Positions 17,898 through 27,472 of a stretch of DNA of 64,000 bases are shown piece after piece. The stretch spans positions 1 through 64,000 of the forward strand of contig NZ_JAXBME010000014.1 of NCBI RefSeq assembly GCF_033963835.1, read 5' to 3'. The translations under genes were made by a program, and so were the position numbers. The notes under the pieces were generated by a model, which worked only from the letters and a program-made list of their open reading frames with translations, was not told where the DNA came from and searched no databases. This stretch comes from Cytobacillus sp. IB215665. GTDB lineage: Bacteria > Bacillota > Bacilli > Bacillales > SM2101. How positions within the stretch are numbered: the stretch's first letter is position 1; each line of letters opens with the position of its first letter.

Positions 17898-19715
17898 CTA
17901 TGAAGAGCCTTTGCAATTACAAGACGGCATTCCATGTACAACTCCACTTGATGGTGATAGTCTCTTTTGGCTACATTGCTCTTCAAGAGCTGAAATAAGA
18001 AGGTTCTGGACTATTATTGATTCTGGGGTTTCGAAGGCAGGGTTAGCTAGGTTTTTTTCTTCTAACGGATCATTAGTAAGGTTGTATAGTTCAAATTGAT
18101 CTGGAACTGGATTATACTTTGTTTTCGTTAAGCAAAGGTAGCATTGCTCATTTGATGTTGTATTAATCGCAGAGCTCTGGACAGTTGTGTTGTCCTCACA
18201 CCCAGGATCACTCCAAAATTGTGGATTATCATAATAACGACTAAGCTTCCATCTTTCTCTTTTTTTATCCATACCAGTAGGTAACATCGTAATAATCGCT
18301 TCAATATGATTTGGCTGGACGACTGATTCATACGGCTCTCCTGATAATGTGACTTGATTCAATCCCCTTGTCACATCATCATCACTCATAAAATAAATCG
18401 GTTCATCGTCACGGTAAAAATCCTTTCTTCCTTTTAACAAGGGGGTAAGGTCACGACCAACTAGAGGGTGTACTTCAGTATGATCTGGCATCAGCTTCTC
18501 TTGTATTTCCATTGGATTAATACCAGCTAAGCCTAGCATAGTTGGTAGAACATCAACGTGACTCGTTATCCTGTCTGTACTTTGTCGACCAGAGAACAGC
18601 ATAGGACTGTGGATGATCATAGGGACATGAATCGACTCTTCGTATGTGTTATACCACTTTTGAAATAATCCACCGTGTGCACCTAATAATTCTCCATGGT
18701 CAGACAAGAAAATGACAATTGTATTATCATAAAAATTAGATTTCTGAAGTGCTTGAAATACTTTCAACATTTCTTGATCGGCTTCTTTTTGTAAAGAATA
18801 ATACAACTGGCGATAAAAGAGTGTGTCTCTTAGAGGTTGCAATGCTTGCTGATAAGTAACTCGATAGCTCTCTTGTGCAATGGGTTTTGTAGATAATGAT
18901 TCCTTTGCAGTTGGAGCAGGAGGGATGAAAGGAACAGAAGGGTCTACTTTAAAATTATACAGTGCACTTAATTCTGTAACGATTCCGAATAATGCGATAT
19001 CATGAGGATTTACAAATGAGCTCATTATCAACCATGGTGCATCATTTTCTTCTTGTAATTCGAGAGACTGAATCAATGCAACAACTTCTGCAGAATAAAC
19101 AACATCTCGCCCACTGACGCCAATTGCTGCTGAACATCCTGAATTTCGAGGAGCTGAACCATGAGGCTCAGGACCTACCCAGCCGGAGAACCCAAACTTA
19201 TCCAATTGATCAGCTCCCAAGTACTTGCGAACCTTCTCTTCATCAGGTATTCCTGTCAATGTATAGCTTGGGAAAGCATCTTTCGTACCAGGAATGAGAA
19301 TATCTTCATCAGAAGCATGCCACTTTCCTTTCCAAAAAGTACGATACCCAGCAGCTCGAAAATAGTCACCCATCGTTGGAACACTGTTTGGGTCTAACCA
19401 AAATAAATCTGGGTCAAACGCGGTTTTAGCTACACCGCTCGTTTGTGTTACCCCATGTAGGGAAGGGTATTGCCCAGTATACAATGTCGCACGACTTGGT
19501 GAGCAAGCTGTACTCCCAGCATAATGATTGTTAAATTCAAATCCATTTTCACGTAAAAGCTCTTGTGCAATAATATTTTCTTTCCTCCATAACTTGAGTT
19601 CTTCATTTTCATAAATTGATGGAAATCTTTCTTGGTCAACCATTAAAATAAGAAAGTTTGGCTTATCTTTTTGGGCATTTTTGCGGTCTGAACTTGTTGT
19701 CAACTTGTGATCCAC
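17898..19715 (-). CDS. Formylglycine-dependent sulfatase
   Basis: A 605-residue arylsulfatase-superfamily enzyme. C71 in STACSPSRATLYTGQ is the C-x-P-x-R site that a formylglycine-generating enzyme converts. Metal ligands include the Asp of LMVDQER near the start and FLSDHGELLGAHGG about two thirds along. No signal peptide is visible, so it is cytoplasmic, in contrast to most secreted sulfatases. GTG at 19715 is the start, with GGAGG nine bases upstream. The substrate (choline sulfate, aryl or sugar sulfate) cannot be decided. No FGE gene or sulfate-ester transporter lies next to it in this window. Confidence 0.85.
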   Translation of the reverse strand: MDHKLTTSSDRKNAQKDKPNFLILMVDQERFPSIYENEELKLWRKENIIAQELLRENGFEFNNHYAGSTACSPSRATLYTGQYPSLHGVTQTSGVAKTAFDPDLFWLDPNSVPTMGDYFRAAGYRTFWKGKWHASDEDILIPGTKDAFPSYTLTGIPDEEKVRKYLGADQLDKFGFSGWVGPEPHGSAPRNSGCSAAIGVSGRDVVYSAEVVALIQSLELQEENDAPWLIMSSFVNPHDIALFGIVTELSALYNFKVDPSVPFIPPAPTAKESLSTKPIAQESYRVTYQQALQPLRDTLFYRQLYYSLQKEADQEMLKVFQALQKSNFYDNTIVIFLSDHGELLGAHGGLFQKWYNTYEESIHVPMIIHSPMLFSGRQSTDRITSHVDVLPTMLGLAGINPMEIQEKLMPDHTEVHPLVGRDLTPLLKGRKDFYRDDEPIYFMSDDDVTRGLNQVTLSGEPYESVVQPNHIEAIITMLPTGMDKKRERWKLSRYYDNPQFWSDPGCEDNTTVQSSAINTTSNEQCYLCLTKTKYNPVPDQFELYNLTNDPLEEKNLANPAFETPESIIVQNLLISALEEQCSQKRLSPSSGVVHGMPSCNCKGSS

Positions 19716-20056
19716 TTAGCATAACCTCCATATATTATGATTAGGTTAAAAGGTAGTCTCGTATGCTTTAATTCATCTTCACTATATGTTGGTTATAAAG
19801 TTATCATTCTAGAATCATTATGAATAAGCTGTATAACACTCGATGTCCCACGATGGGTAGAGAACACCTTTCATTGTTTCTAAAATGTATACAAATAGAG
19901 TGTACGCACCATTTTTTGAATTATCACCCTCAATTGACAAAGAATAAACACCGCTATTACAAAGTGTTCGTTCCATTGAGCGTAATAAACAATATATATC
20001 GAAAAACTCGAAATATTGATAAAATGATTGTTAAATAGTTGTATTGGAGGATAATA

Positions 20057-20557
20057 ATGAAAAATAAAGTTACAGGTGTTTTACGAATATTAGGAGTACT
20101 TACTATTTGTGTAGGGATAATTATAGGCGCTTGGTTAGCAAATGATACACAACTATTATCTTTTGGAGGGGCTTTTTTAATTGCCTGTGTTATAAATAGT
20201 TTTTTGTTATTTGGTCTTGCTGAGGTAATGAATGTGGCATTCAAGATCTACGAAAATATTGGCGGTTCGACACTCAAAAAACTTGATATATCTGGCTCAC
20301 TAGAAAATGTACAAGCAAATAGTAAAACAAAACGAGTCAGTATAAGCGATAGAAAGACGATTGAAATGTTTTATGTTGATTCACATAGTCAAACAGCAAT
20401 TGAGATAGTAGGCACCCCATTTGAGGATTTCTTTTTGGTGAGAAACAGTGACGGAGGAATAGATATAGTAGAATTAGGTGGTTTTAAGCCGCAAATACTA
20501 AGCACAGAAAGTATAATAAATAATCCTCAATTAAAAGATTGGTATGAGTCATTATAG
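20057..20557 (+). CDS. Two-helix membrane protein of unknown function
   Basis: 166 residues starting MKNKVTGVLRILGVLTICVG after GGAGG. Two N-terminal membrane helices (about 8-28 and 37-60) are followed by a roughly 100-residue soluble part (KRVSISDRKTIEMFYVDSHS). No family motif is recognised. It stands alone, with several hundred bases of non-coding DNA on each side. Confidence 0.6.
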   Translation: MKNKVTGVLRILGVLTICVGIIIGAWLANDTQLLSFGGAFLIACVINSFLLFGLAEVMNVAFKIYENIGGSTLKKLDISGSLENVQANSKTKRVSISDRKTIEMFYVDSHSQTAIEIVGTPFEDFFLVRNSDGGIDIVELGGFKPQILSTESIINNPQLKDWYESL

Positions 20558-21064
20558 ATAAAAAAACATTCATCGAATACAAGCAATCTCTGCGATTCTT
20601 CAAATGTCGTCATATAAAATTTAGATAAGACAATAGAAAGTACAAGGTTCAACTATAGCATAAATAGTTACATATCTTTGTTGCTAGTAAACTTGCACTA
20701 AATTAAATAGTCATTTTTAATCGTGGATGTTCTAAAATATTTGGAAATTAATATATTTAATCAATAGGCACATTGCGAAATCTTGATTACAATTTTATTA
20801 ATCATGGAAAATAGCTTCAAAAATTATTAAGTAAAAAGATGCTGCGAACGAAAAAAAGCATAATATAAAATCAAAAATCTGTGCGAAAACAGGCAGCAAA
20901 TAAAAATTGTTATGTATTCACTTGAAATGCCTTAAGATAATGTCTAAATCCTTTAATAATACCTCATCATGGAGGATCTCGTAATTGGTTAGTCAGTTAT
21001 ACAAGAACCATTTTACAGTTTATAGCTATTATCCTGTCATGAGACCAAAAAAGGAGTGAAAGCA
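20558..21064. other. Intergenic region with a diverged repeat copy
   Basis: At 20840-20897 a GATGCTGCGAACGAAAAAAAGC...GTGCGAAAACAGGC stretch matches the core of the dispersed repeat. No supported frame is seen elsewhere. Confidence 0.4.
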
Positions 21065-21274
21065 TTGTTAACGAAGGAGGAACAGTTTATACTTGACGAA
21101 CTAAAATTTATTTTTAAAAATGAAGGCAAAACAGCAGTTGAATTCAATAGACGAGAATTAGTAGAGCATTTTTCAGACATCAATGTTCCAGTTGTTATAA
21201 AATCTCTAGTGATCAATGGCTACTTAAGTATTGAACATCTGCCAAAAGGAAAACTCTTACTAACCATCTTGTAG
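21065..21274 (+). CDS. Small helical protein, winged-helix-like
   Basis: 69 residues from TTG at 21065, eight bases after AAGGAG (GTG at 21056 overlaps the ribosome site). The sequence LTKEEQFILDELKFIFKNEG followed by FNRRELVEHFSDINVPVVIK has the pattern of a small winged helix, where a repeat-separated helix pair precedes a beta hairpin (GYLSIEHLPKGKLLLTIL). It could be a DNA-binding protein. Function unknown. Confidence 0.5.
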   Translation: MLTKEEQFILDELKFIFKNEGKTAVEFNRRELVEHFSDINVPVVIKSLVINGYLSIEHLPKGKLLLTIL

Positions 21275-21349
21275 ATTAATAATAACAGTTAAAGCCTTAA
21301 GGAGATATTGTCTGTTTACAGGATGCCAAAGAACACAAAGAAATCAAAG

Positions 21350-21395
21350 AGTAACGGATACATAAATAACTATTGTTGTATATGTATCCGTTACT
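21350..21395. other. Strong stem-loop, perfect 15-bp stem
   Basis: AGTAACGGATACATA at 21350-21364 is fully complementary to TATGTATCCGTTACT at 21381-21395 over a 16-base loop. No T run follows. It lies within the 695-base gap 21275-21969, which has no gene I can support. Confidence 0.7.
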
Positions 21396-21456
21396 TAATG
21401 CTAATACTCGTAGTTAGCAAACAATCTTCATTAGATTAGAACAAATACATACCTCC

Positions 21457-21491
21457 ATTACGTTATCGTTATTCATAAATAACGATGTAAT
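21457..21491. other. Second stem-loop
   Basis: ATTAC...ATCGTTATT (21457-21473) pairs with AATAACGAT-GTAAT (21478-21491) over a four-base loop, with one small asymmetric bulge. It lies 60 bases after the stem-loop at 21350 in the same gene-free gap. Confidence 0.6.
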
Positions 21492-21969
21492 ATTTGTTTG
21501 TATTATAAACTGTGTTTGGCTGAACATTGTTTCCAAAACTATTGTATGAAAAGTGACGAGCCACTTGAAAAATTATAGGATTCGTAGATGAGTCCTATAA
21601 TAATTAAGTACGTTGGCTGGTCTTTTTGTTGTGCATGAATAATACTGATTTCTAGATAGTAGCTTGTTTATAGGTTGCTAAAACTAATTCGGATATGGTT
21701 TTCTTTTGGTTATATATACAAGAGCCTTTTCATGTGTAAGATCCATTTATGAAATTTTCTTTCTTAGGTATTGTATTACACATTCCCTAATGTTGTTGAT
21801 ACTTAACAACTATTTTATTTGAATCCAAAATCTCCATAAAAACTTTAAAATTTCATTTTATAATAACTCTGTTGAACTAACTAAAAGGGTTGCTACAAGA
21901 ATAACCTTTTATTAATTATTGGGGTGTGAAAATTGAAAAAGGTGGTTCAGTGTATACTACATAAAATGG

Positions 21970-22299
21970 ATGAGTTCAGTGTTGAGTAATATGCGTAAAA
22001 AAGAAAATAAAATAATATTTATTACTAAAGGGTATGCTGTGACAATACCAAAGAAACTTAGAGATTATTGTAATATGGAACCTGGGCACGTAGTGGATGT
22101 TTACTATAGTGATATGTGTATAGAAATAACGAGCAATAGAAGAAATGAAAGCTTAGAAAATCAAGTAGTGATTGGTTCCAGAGGTTCAATATATATACCA
22201 AAAGAAATACGGAAATTTACGAATATTAATGAAAGCACTAAATTTAAAATTTGTATTAATGAAAGTTTAAAATCAATCAAACTAATACCTTTTGTTTAG
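21970..22299 (+). CDS. Tandem AbrB/SpoVT-like swapped-hairpin protein
   Basis: 109 residues holding two AbrB-type motifs in tandem: FITKGYAVTIPKKLRDYCNM near the start and VIGSRGSIYIPKEIRKFTNI near residue 70. AbrB-family transition-state regulators normally dimerise one such hairpin per chain, so a two-hairpin chain could form the barrel alone, as in some archaeal and phage AbrB-like proteins. It is probably DNA-binding. No ribosome site is convincing: the nearest AAGGTGG lies about 22 bases upstream, so the start is uncertain. Confidence 0.65.
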   Translation: MSSVLSNMRKKENKIIFITKGYAVTIPKKLRDYCNMEPGHVVDVYYSDMCIEITSNRRNESLENQVVIGSRGSIYIPKEIRKFTNINESTKFKICINESLKSIKLIPFV

Positions 22300-22461
22300 G
22301 GCAATAGACTTGGACTTTGGTGTACATAGGTTTATTACATCATTCAACAAACTAAGTTTTAACAAAAAATACATTATTTCTTCAAAAAAAATCCTTTAAA
22401 TCTGCATATTCCCTCGATATTTTTAGAATGTAATAAAAATATCTTCATAGAGGAGTTAGGG

Positions 22462-24120
22462 ATGTTAAAGAAAGTATCAGCATTTAGCCTACTCGTAGTG
22501 TTACTAAGTATAGGGATAGTCGTATATGCAGATGGAGGAGATGCGGGAAATGATGAAGACATTTCATCAGTTATTAACGGCTTTAGAGGAGAAAGTACTT
22601 TAATAGAACAAAAAAATCAACTCTTTGAACAATCCGATGGTCATGCTCACGGTGAAGAGATTGTAAATGTAGATTCTCCAAATTATGTTGTATTAGGAAT
22701 ATTTGGGACAATTATCTTCTTGCTTTTAGTGTTAGGTCTCACTTTAAAATTACTTAAGAGAAAAATGGAAGAAGCATATATTCAAAGAATACATATGAAG
22801 AACTTGTTGTCTCATCCCATTATAAGCAGTTTTCTTAAAAGTAAATGGTATCCTGGGATTTTTCAATGGACAGCTATTGTTGTGTTTTCAGTCATTGTAT
22901 TTCAGTTAGTTGCTGGTACAACAAATGGTCATAAGAATTTTGGAACGACGATGACATGGGTTCTTTGGTGGCCTATTATTCCGCTTTTATTTATCTTGTT
23001 TGGAAGGTTTTGGTGTGCAGTTTGTCCATTCGGCAAAATAAGTGACATTGTTCGAAAATATTTTGGTAGTGAATTCCCCGTTCCAAAATTTCTAAAACAG
23101 TATGGTATTTGGTTAATTGACATATTTTTTATTTTAATTACATGGAGTGATCACGTTTTTGGTATTGTCGATTCACCTAGAGGATCTGGGTATTTATTAT
23201 TAATCTTGTTGACAATGGTCGTCATCACATCTGTTTTTTACGAAAGAAGAACTTTTTGTAAGACACTATGCTTTCTAGGTGGTCTTGCAGGTAATTATTC
23301 TAGAGCTGGTATTGTTGAATTAAAAGGGACAGAAGAAATTTGTAAAAGCTGTAAAACTCAATCATGTTATCGGGGTAACAGCAAAGTTGAAGGTTGTCCT
23401 ATGTTTCAATTTCCAAGAACAATGGATACAAGTGCGGATTGTAACTTATGTGCGAATTGCATTAAAGCTTGTCCTAATGATTCGATTCAAGTTTCAATTC
23501 GTAAACCTACTAGTGAGTTATGGGGTATAAAAAAGCCGAGGTTAGAGCATACCGCATTAGCAGCTATCATTATGGGAATCGTATTTGTTCAAAATATAAC
23601 GATGTTGTCTGTATGGGAAGATATTCTACAATACATAAGTCAATTAACGAGAACAACGAGCTATGCAATTAATTTTACAGTTGCATTTATAATATCAATG
23701 GTTATTCCATTATTCCTTTTGTGGTTTGCTTCTTTTATATCATCTAATAAAAAGGACATGCAAACAATTAAAGAGTATTTTGTAATTTTTGGTTATGCAA
23801 TTATTCCACTGGATTTGGCAGGGCATATTGCACATAATTTATTTCATATTTTGACCGAGGGGAAAGCAATTTGGTACAATACGCTCCAGTTGTTTGGTAT
23901 TAAAGCGAGTGGTGATTTAGCTATTAGTTCAAGTTTAACAGTACAAATATTACAGTTTGCAATTATTGTTTTAGGATTGCTTGGCTCGATTTATGCCGTA
24001 CATCGTATCGGGAACAATAATGGTATTCAGAAGAAGCTACCTTTTTATGTGTTAATGATAGTATTTACAGTAGTCAATATTTATCTGTTTGCATTGCCAA
24101 TGGATCACCGAGTTCATTAA
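22462..24120 (+). CDS. Membrane polyferredoxin (NapH/NosR/CcoG-like)
   Basis: 552 residues. It has a signal-like N-terminus, a short His-containing exposed segment (SDGHAHGEE), then multiple membrane helices. Redox motifs are FWCAVCPFGK and FCKTLCFLGG (the CxxxCP-type pair of NapH/NosR C-terminal regions) and a 2[4Fe-4S] ferredoxin part: CKSCKTQSCY...GCPMF and CNLCANCIKACPNDS. The family passes electrons from quinol or ferredoxin across the membrane, or helps metallate cupredoxin and cytochrome oxidases. It heads a run of copper and redox genes and precedes a lipoprotein gene by 28 bases, so the two probably form an operon. Confidence 0.8.
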   Translation: MLKKVSAFSLLVVLLSIGIVVYADGGDAGNDEDISSVINGFRGESTLIEQKNQLFEQSDGHAHGEEIVNVDSPNYVVLGIFGTIIFLLLVLGLTLKLLKRKMEEAYIQRIHMKNLLSHPIISSFLKSKWYPGIFQWTAIVVFSVIVFQLVAGTTNGHKNFGTTMTWVLWWPIIPLLFILFGRFWCAVCPFGKISDIVRKYFGSEFPVPKFLKQYGIWLIDIFFILITWSDHVFGIVDSPRGSGYLLLILLTMVVITSVFYERRTFCKTLCFLGGLAGNYSRAGIVELKGTEEICKSCKTQSCYRGNSKVEGCPMFQFPRTMDTSADCNLCANCIKACPNDSIQVSIRKPTSELWGIKKPRLEHTALAAIIMGIVFVQNITMLSVWEDILQYISQLTRTTSYAINFTVAFIISMVIPLFLLWFASFISSNKKDMQTIKEYFVIFGYAIIPLDLAGHIAHNLFHILTEGKAIWYNTLQLFGIKASGDLAISSSLTVQILQFAIIVLGLLGSIYAVHRIGNNNGIQKKLPFYVLMIVFTVVNIYLFALPMDHRVH

Positions 24121-24148
24121 ATTTTTTTCTAGAAGGAGACTAATATAT

Positions 24149-25084
24149 ATGAAAATGTTAAAGACAATTGCTCCAATTTTATTAGTAGGAGTAGTACTTG
24201 TTGGCTGTAATTCCAATGAACAAACTACAGAACCTAAAAAAATAGAAGGTGGCAAAAAAATTGAACATATGCACGGGTTATCATATCAGGATGATACGAT
24301 CTTTGTTGCTACACATGAAGGAATGATTTCCACTAGTGATAAAGGAGAATCATGGTATACTGTTAGCTCTCATGATAATGATTTTATGGGTTATCATGCA
24401 CTATCGAATGGTGAAATGATAACAAGCGGTCATCCAGGGAAGTCATCAAACCTTCCAGATCCTCTAGGACTTTTAAAAAGTACTGATAATGGAATTACAT
24501 GGGAAGAAGTATCGTTACAAGGCAAGATTGATTTTCACATTTTAGATGCAAATTATTCAAATACTGATATTATATATGGTTTGAATCAAATGGGTAGTGG
24601 CAAATTTGGGGCAGGTATTTTTAAATCAATTGATGGTGGCGAAAATTGGGATAAAATTGAGCCAGTTGGCTTACCAGATGACCTTCATAAAATTTACACA
24701 TTAATCTCACTGCCGAATAATGATAGTGAACTATTGGCTGGAACACAAAATGGTGTCATGCGTTCTGAAGATAGTGGAGAGACATGGGAGTTATTAGATG
24801 GAAACCGCTTAATTACTGCAATTACAGTTATGCCAAATGAAAGCAAGGACTTAGTGAGCTACTCAATTACACAAAATGAAGCAGGTATTATGAAAAGTAG
24901 CGACAATGGCGAGACTTGGGATTACATTGGTCTAGACTTGGGAGAGGATGCAGTCAATAATATATCTATAAATGCGGATAATAATAACTTAATGTCAGGA
25001 ACAACATTTAACAACTCTGTGTATGTGACTGAAGACGGTGGGAAAAATTGGAAACATACGATAGATGCTGGAACTATTAAATAA
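24149..25084 (+). CDS. BNR/sialidase-like beta-propeller lipoprotein
   Basis: 311 residues from ATG at 24149 (AGAAGGAGA upstream). Signal peptide II with lipobox LVGC and Cys near residue 19. The mature protein has Asp-box/BNR repeats (STSDKGESWYTV, KSTDNGITWEEV, KSIDGGENWDKI, RSEDSGETWELL, KSSDNGETWDYI, VTEDGGKNWKHT), giving a six-bladed propeller similar to Ycf48 and the F510_1955-type glycosyl-hydrolase-like proteins. It is anchored outside the membrane. An enzyme role is unproven: the repeats are structural. It probably assists the polyferredoxin encoded just upstream. Confidence 0.75.
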   Translation: MKMLKTIAPILLVGVVLVGCNSNEQTTEPKKIEGGKKIEHMHGLSYQDDTIFVATHEGMISTSDKGESWYTVSSHDNDFMGYHALSNGEMITSGHPGKSSNLPDPLGLLKSTDNGITWEEVSLQGKIDFHILDANYSNTDIIYGLNQMGSGKFGAGIFKSIDGGENWDKIEPVGLPDDLHKIYTLISLPNNDSELLAGTQNGVMRSEDSGETWELLDGNRLITAITVMPNESKDLVSYSITQNEAGIMKSSDNGETWDYIGLDLGEDAVNNISINADNNNLMSGTTFNNSVYVTEDGGKNWKHTIDAGTIK

Positions 25085-25089
25085 CAGCT

Positions 25090-25130
25090 ATAGAAGAGAC
25101 TCGACATATTAGTTGGGTCTTTTCTATATT
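25090..25130 (+). terminator. Terminator after the BNR lipoprotein
   Basis: ATAGAAGAGAC pairs with GTCTTTTCTAT over an 16-base loop arm, starting six bases past the stop. Confidence 0.65.
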
Positions 25131-25380
25131 TAAGAAATGTTGAGTATTACATATTTGAAATTAACAAAATGCTTTAAGAATCTGCAAAATTTCTCTATTA
25201 ATTTCGAAGATAGTAACGATAAATAACATAAGCTGGTTGCATAAACTTAGTTGCTACTAGTCCTTCACTATTAGCAACATAAACGTATTGAACATAAGAA
25301 AATGAAAGTTATGAATGAAGTTCAATAAATCTGCAAAAATTCTTGCTAATATAAGAGCAAACGAATGGAGTGAATTGATC

Positions 25381-25617
25381 ATGATGGGATGGCTCGATAG
25401 CTGCTCTGGTTTTCAAGGAGGAAGTATGATGATGCTAGGGATGTTTATTTTTTGGGGAGGCTTACTATTCTTGGGGTTTTATCTTTTGAAAAAATATCTG
25501 AATGGCAATAACCATTCATACCAACATCCGATAAATATTTTAAATGAAAGGTTTGCAAAGGGTGAAATTTCTGAAAAAGAATATGACCATTTAAAAGCAA
25601 AAATAAGAAGTAAATAA
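25381..25617 (+). CDS. SHOCT-domain small membrane protein
   Basis: 78 residues from ATG at 25381, ten bases after GGAG. One membrane helix (MMMLGMFIFWGGLLFLGFYL) is followed by a C-terminal SHOCT motif ILNERFAKGEISEKEYDHLK. A longer frame from 25315 has no ribosome site. SHOCT mini-proteins with this layout are common in copper and stress loci of Firmicutes. Their role is unknown, perhaps oligomerisation at the membrane. It lies between the BNR lipoprotein and the multicopper oxidase. Confidence 0.7.
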   Translation: MMGWLDSCSGFQGGSMMMLGMFIFWGGLLFLGFYLLKKYLNGNNHSYQHPINILNERFAKGEISEKEYDHLKAKIRSK

Positions 25618-25711
25618 CAGAAACTGCTTCTATCTTTCTTAAGTAGTTGAGCTTAACAAGTTTAAGTTGACAACTGAGTATTGTGGAAAATCAATGGAAG
25701 ATTAGTAGATA

Positions 25712-27226
25712 ATGAACTTAACCAAAGGGGTGAAAGGTTTGGGGAAGTTTCGGTTATTGACACTTATAATTGGGGGAATTTCTTTCATATTAGTTGGGTG
25801 TCAACAAACAACTTCAAATGACAATTCAACATCTATAAATATATTAGATATACCAAAGGAAACTCCAAATGAAGAGGAGGTTGTTACATTTGATATTATT
25901 GCTCAATCAACTGTTTGGGAAATAAAAGGTACACGATTTGAAGCTTGGACTTATAATAACGAAATTCCTGGAGAGGAGATTCGTGTAACCGAGGGAGATT
26001 TCATACGTGTTAATTTAAAGAACAACCTTGATGAGCCAGTAACGATTCATTGGCACGGCATGGTTCTCCCTAACATGATGGACGGTGTAGCTGGTGTGAC
26101 ACAAAATGCAGTGCAGCCTGGTGAGGAATATACCTATGAGTTTGAGGCAATAGAAGCAGGGACGTATTGGTACCATTCTCACCAAGATAGTGGTAATCAA
26201 GTAGATAGAGGTTTATATGGCGCGCTAATCGTTGAACCTATGGAGAAATCTTATGACCAAGATGTTGTACTAATGGTAGATGAATGGTCTATAGGTGAAA
26301 GTGGTGGAATGATGGGCCATATGTCCGGTGGCACACCTGGAGAGATGGACTCACAGATGACCTATGGAACCTTTACTGTGAATGGTAAAAGTGCCCCAAA
26401 TATCGACCCTATTGTTGCTGATTTTGGGGAAAGAGTAAGACTGCGTCTAGTGAATGCTGGATATCAAAAACACTATTTTTATTTACAAGGGAACTCTTAC
26501 AATTTAGTTGCAAATGACGGCAAAGAAGTAATTGGGGCACCGCTAACTTCTGATGTAATTGAGATAGCTCCTGGTGAGCGGCTAGACATTGAGTTTAACG
26601 CTAATCAGAGTAATAATTGGTATATTACTAGCGTGAATAATGTGGAAGGTGCCAACGATATAAGAATTCCTATCATCTTAAATCACGTTGAAAAGCAAGT
26701 GGAAGATATAGATCCTGTTGTAGAAGGGAAAAAGGAGTTATCACTTATTGATTTTACAAACATTGGTGAAATGGAGTCGATTATTAGCTCAGAAGCCGAG
26801 CCAGACCTGATATACGAAATGGATTTGAACGTTGGGATGGGTATGATGGCAGGTGGTATGACTTACAAGATTAATGGGAAAACATTTCCCAATACTGATC
26901 CTATTAAAGTTCAGAAAGGTGACGTAGTAAAAGTAACGATTACAAATAATAGTATGTTAGACCATCCGATGCATTTACACGGCCACTACTTTCAAGTGAT
27001 AACGAGAAATGGAGAGACGTTAAAAAATCCATTAGTAAAAGATTTAATTAATGTTAAACCACATGAACAATACGAAATCTTATTTACTGCTGATAATCCA
27101 GGGGAATGGGTTTTTCATTGCCATGACCTTGTCCATGCTGGAAATGGAATGGTAACAGTTGTTAAATACAATGGATATTATTCACCATTTGAATTAGAAG
27201 GAGAGTACTTCAATAAACCCGAATAA
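25712..27226 (+). CDS. Multicopper oxidase lipoprotein
   Basis: 504 residues with a lipoprotein signal (lipobox ILVGC, Cys about residue 30), so it is membrane-tethered outside the cell. All four copper motifs are present: HWHGM near residue 112, YWYHSHQDS, DHPMHLHGHYF, and HCHDLVHAGNGM with the type 1 Cys-His-Met set. A Met-rich insert (GGMMGHMSGGTPGEMDSQM) resembles the methionine-rich region of cuprous oxidases such as CueO. The likely reaction is Cu(I) oxidation coupled to oxygen reduction. It lies upstream of a CcdA-like gene and a copper-type ATPase. Confidence 0.9.
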   Translation: MNLTKGVKGLGKFRLLTLIIGGISFILVGCQQTTSNDNSTSINILDIPKETPNEEEVVTFDIIAQSTVWEIKGTRFEAWTYNNEIPGEEIRVTEGDFIRVNLKNNLDEPVTIHWHGMVLPNMMDGVAGVTQNAVQPGEEYTYEFEAIEAGTYWYHSHQDSGNQVDRGLYGALIVEPMEKSYDQDVVLMVDEWSIGESGGMMGHMSGGTPGEMDSQMTYGTFTVNGKSAPNIDPIVADFGERVRLRLVNAGYQKHYFYLQGNSYNLVANDGKEVIGAPLTSDVIEIAPGERLDIEFNANQSNNWYITSVNNVEGANDIRIPIILNHVEKQVEDIDPVVEGKKELSLIDFTNIGEMESIISSEAEPDLIYEMDLNVGMGMMAGGMTYKINGKTFPNTDPIKVQKGDVVKVTITNNSMLDHPMHLHGHYFQVITRNGETLKNPLVKDLINVKPHEQYEILFTADNPGEWVFHCHDLVHAGNGMVTVVKYNGYYSPFELEGEYFNKPE

Positions 27227-27327
27227 GTTAATGTCATATAACGAGTTTCTTATTTTTATATACTCTCTGTATAATTATGGCTCTTTTCAAAAGGCTCTTT
27301 TCGTAAACTTTACTAAACAGTCTTCGT

Positions 27328-27415
27328 TTTATAGAAGAATAGTTGCCGGAAACCTAGTTGTATACGTGTTTGTTATTTCGTACGAAAAACAACATTCTAT
27401 AAGAAAACAGCCATA
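27328..27415 (+). repeat. Dispersed intergenic repeat, copy 6 (long)
   Basis: GCCGGAAACCTAGTTGTATA followed by CGTGTTTGTTATTTCG, TACGAAAAACAACA and AGAAAACAGCC. It is the copy closest to copy 1 and copy 4, and it lies between the multicopper oxidase and the CcdA-like gene. Confidence 0.6.
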
Positions 27416-27472
27416 TTTATTGTATTTAGTGAGCATTAAAGTGTTAACTTGAAAATTAAAGGTGGTTTTGTT

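Noticed and set aside
17881-18099. Plus-strand frame inside the sulfatase
   Set aside because: Shadow of the minus-strand gene, which has the full catalytic motif set.
20039-20056. Upstream TTG start for the membrane protein gene
   Set aside because: It places the GGAGG ribosome site inside the coding region; ATG at 20057 has correct spacing.
27231-27452. 73-codon frame after the multicopper oxidase
   Set aside because: It runs over the dispersed repeat and has no ribosome site.
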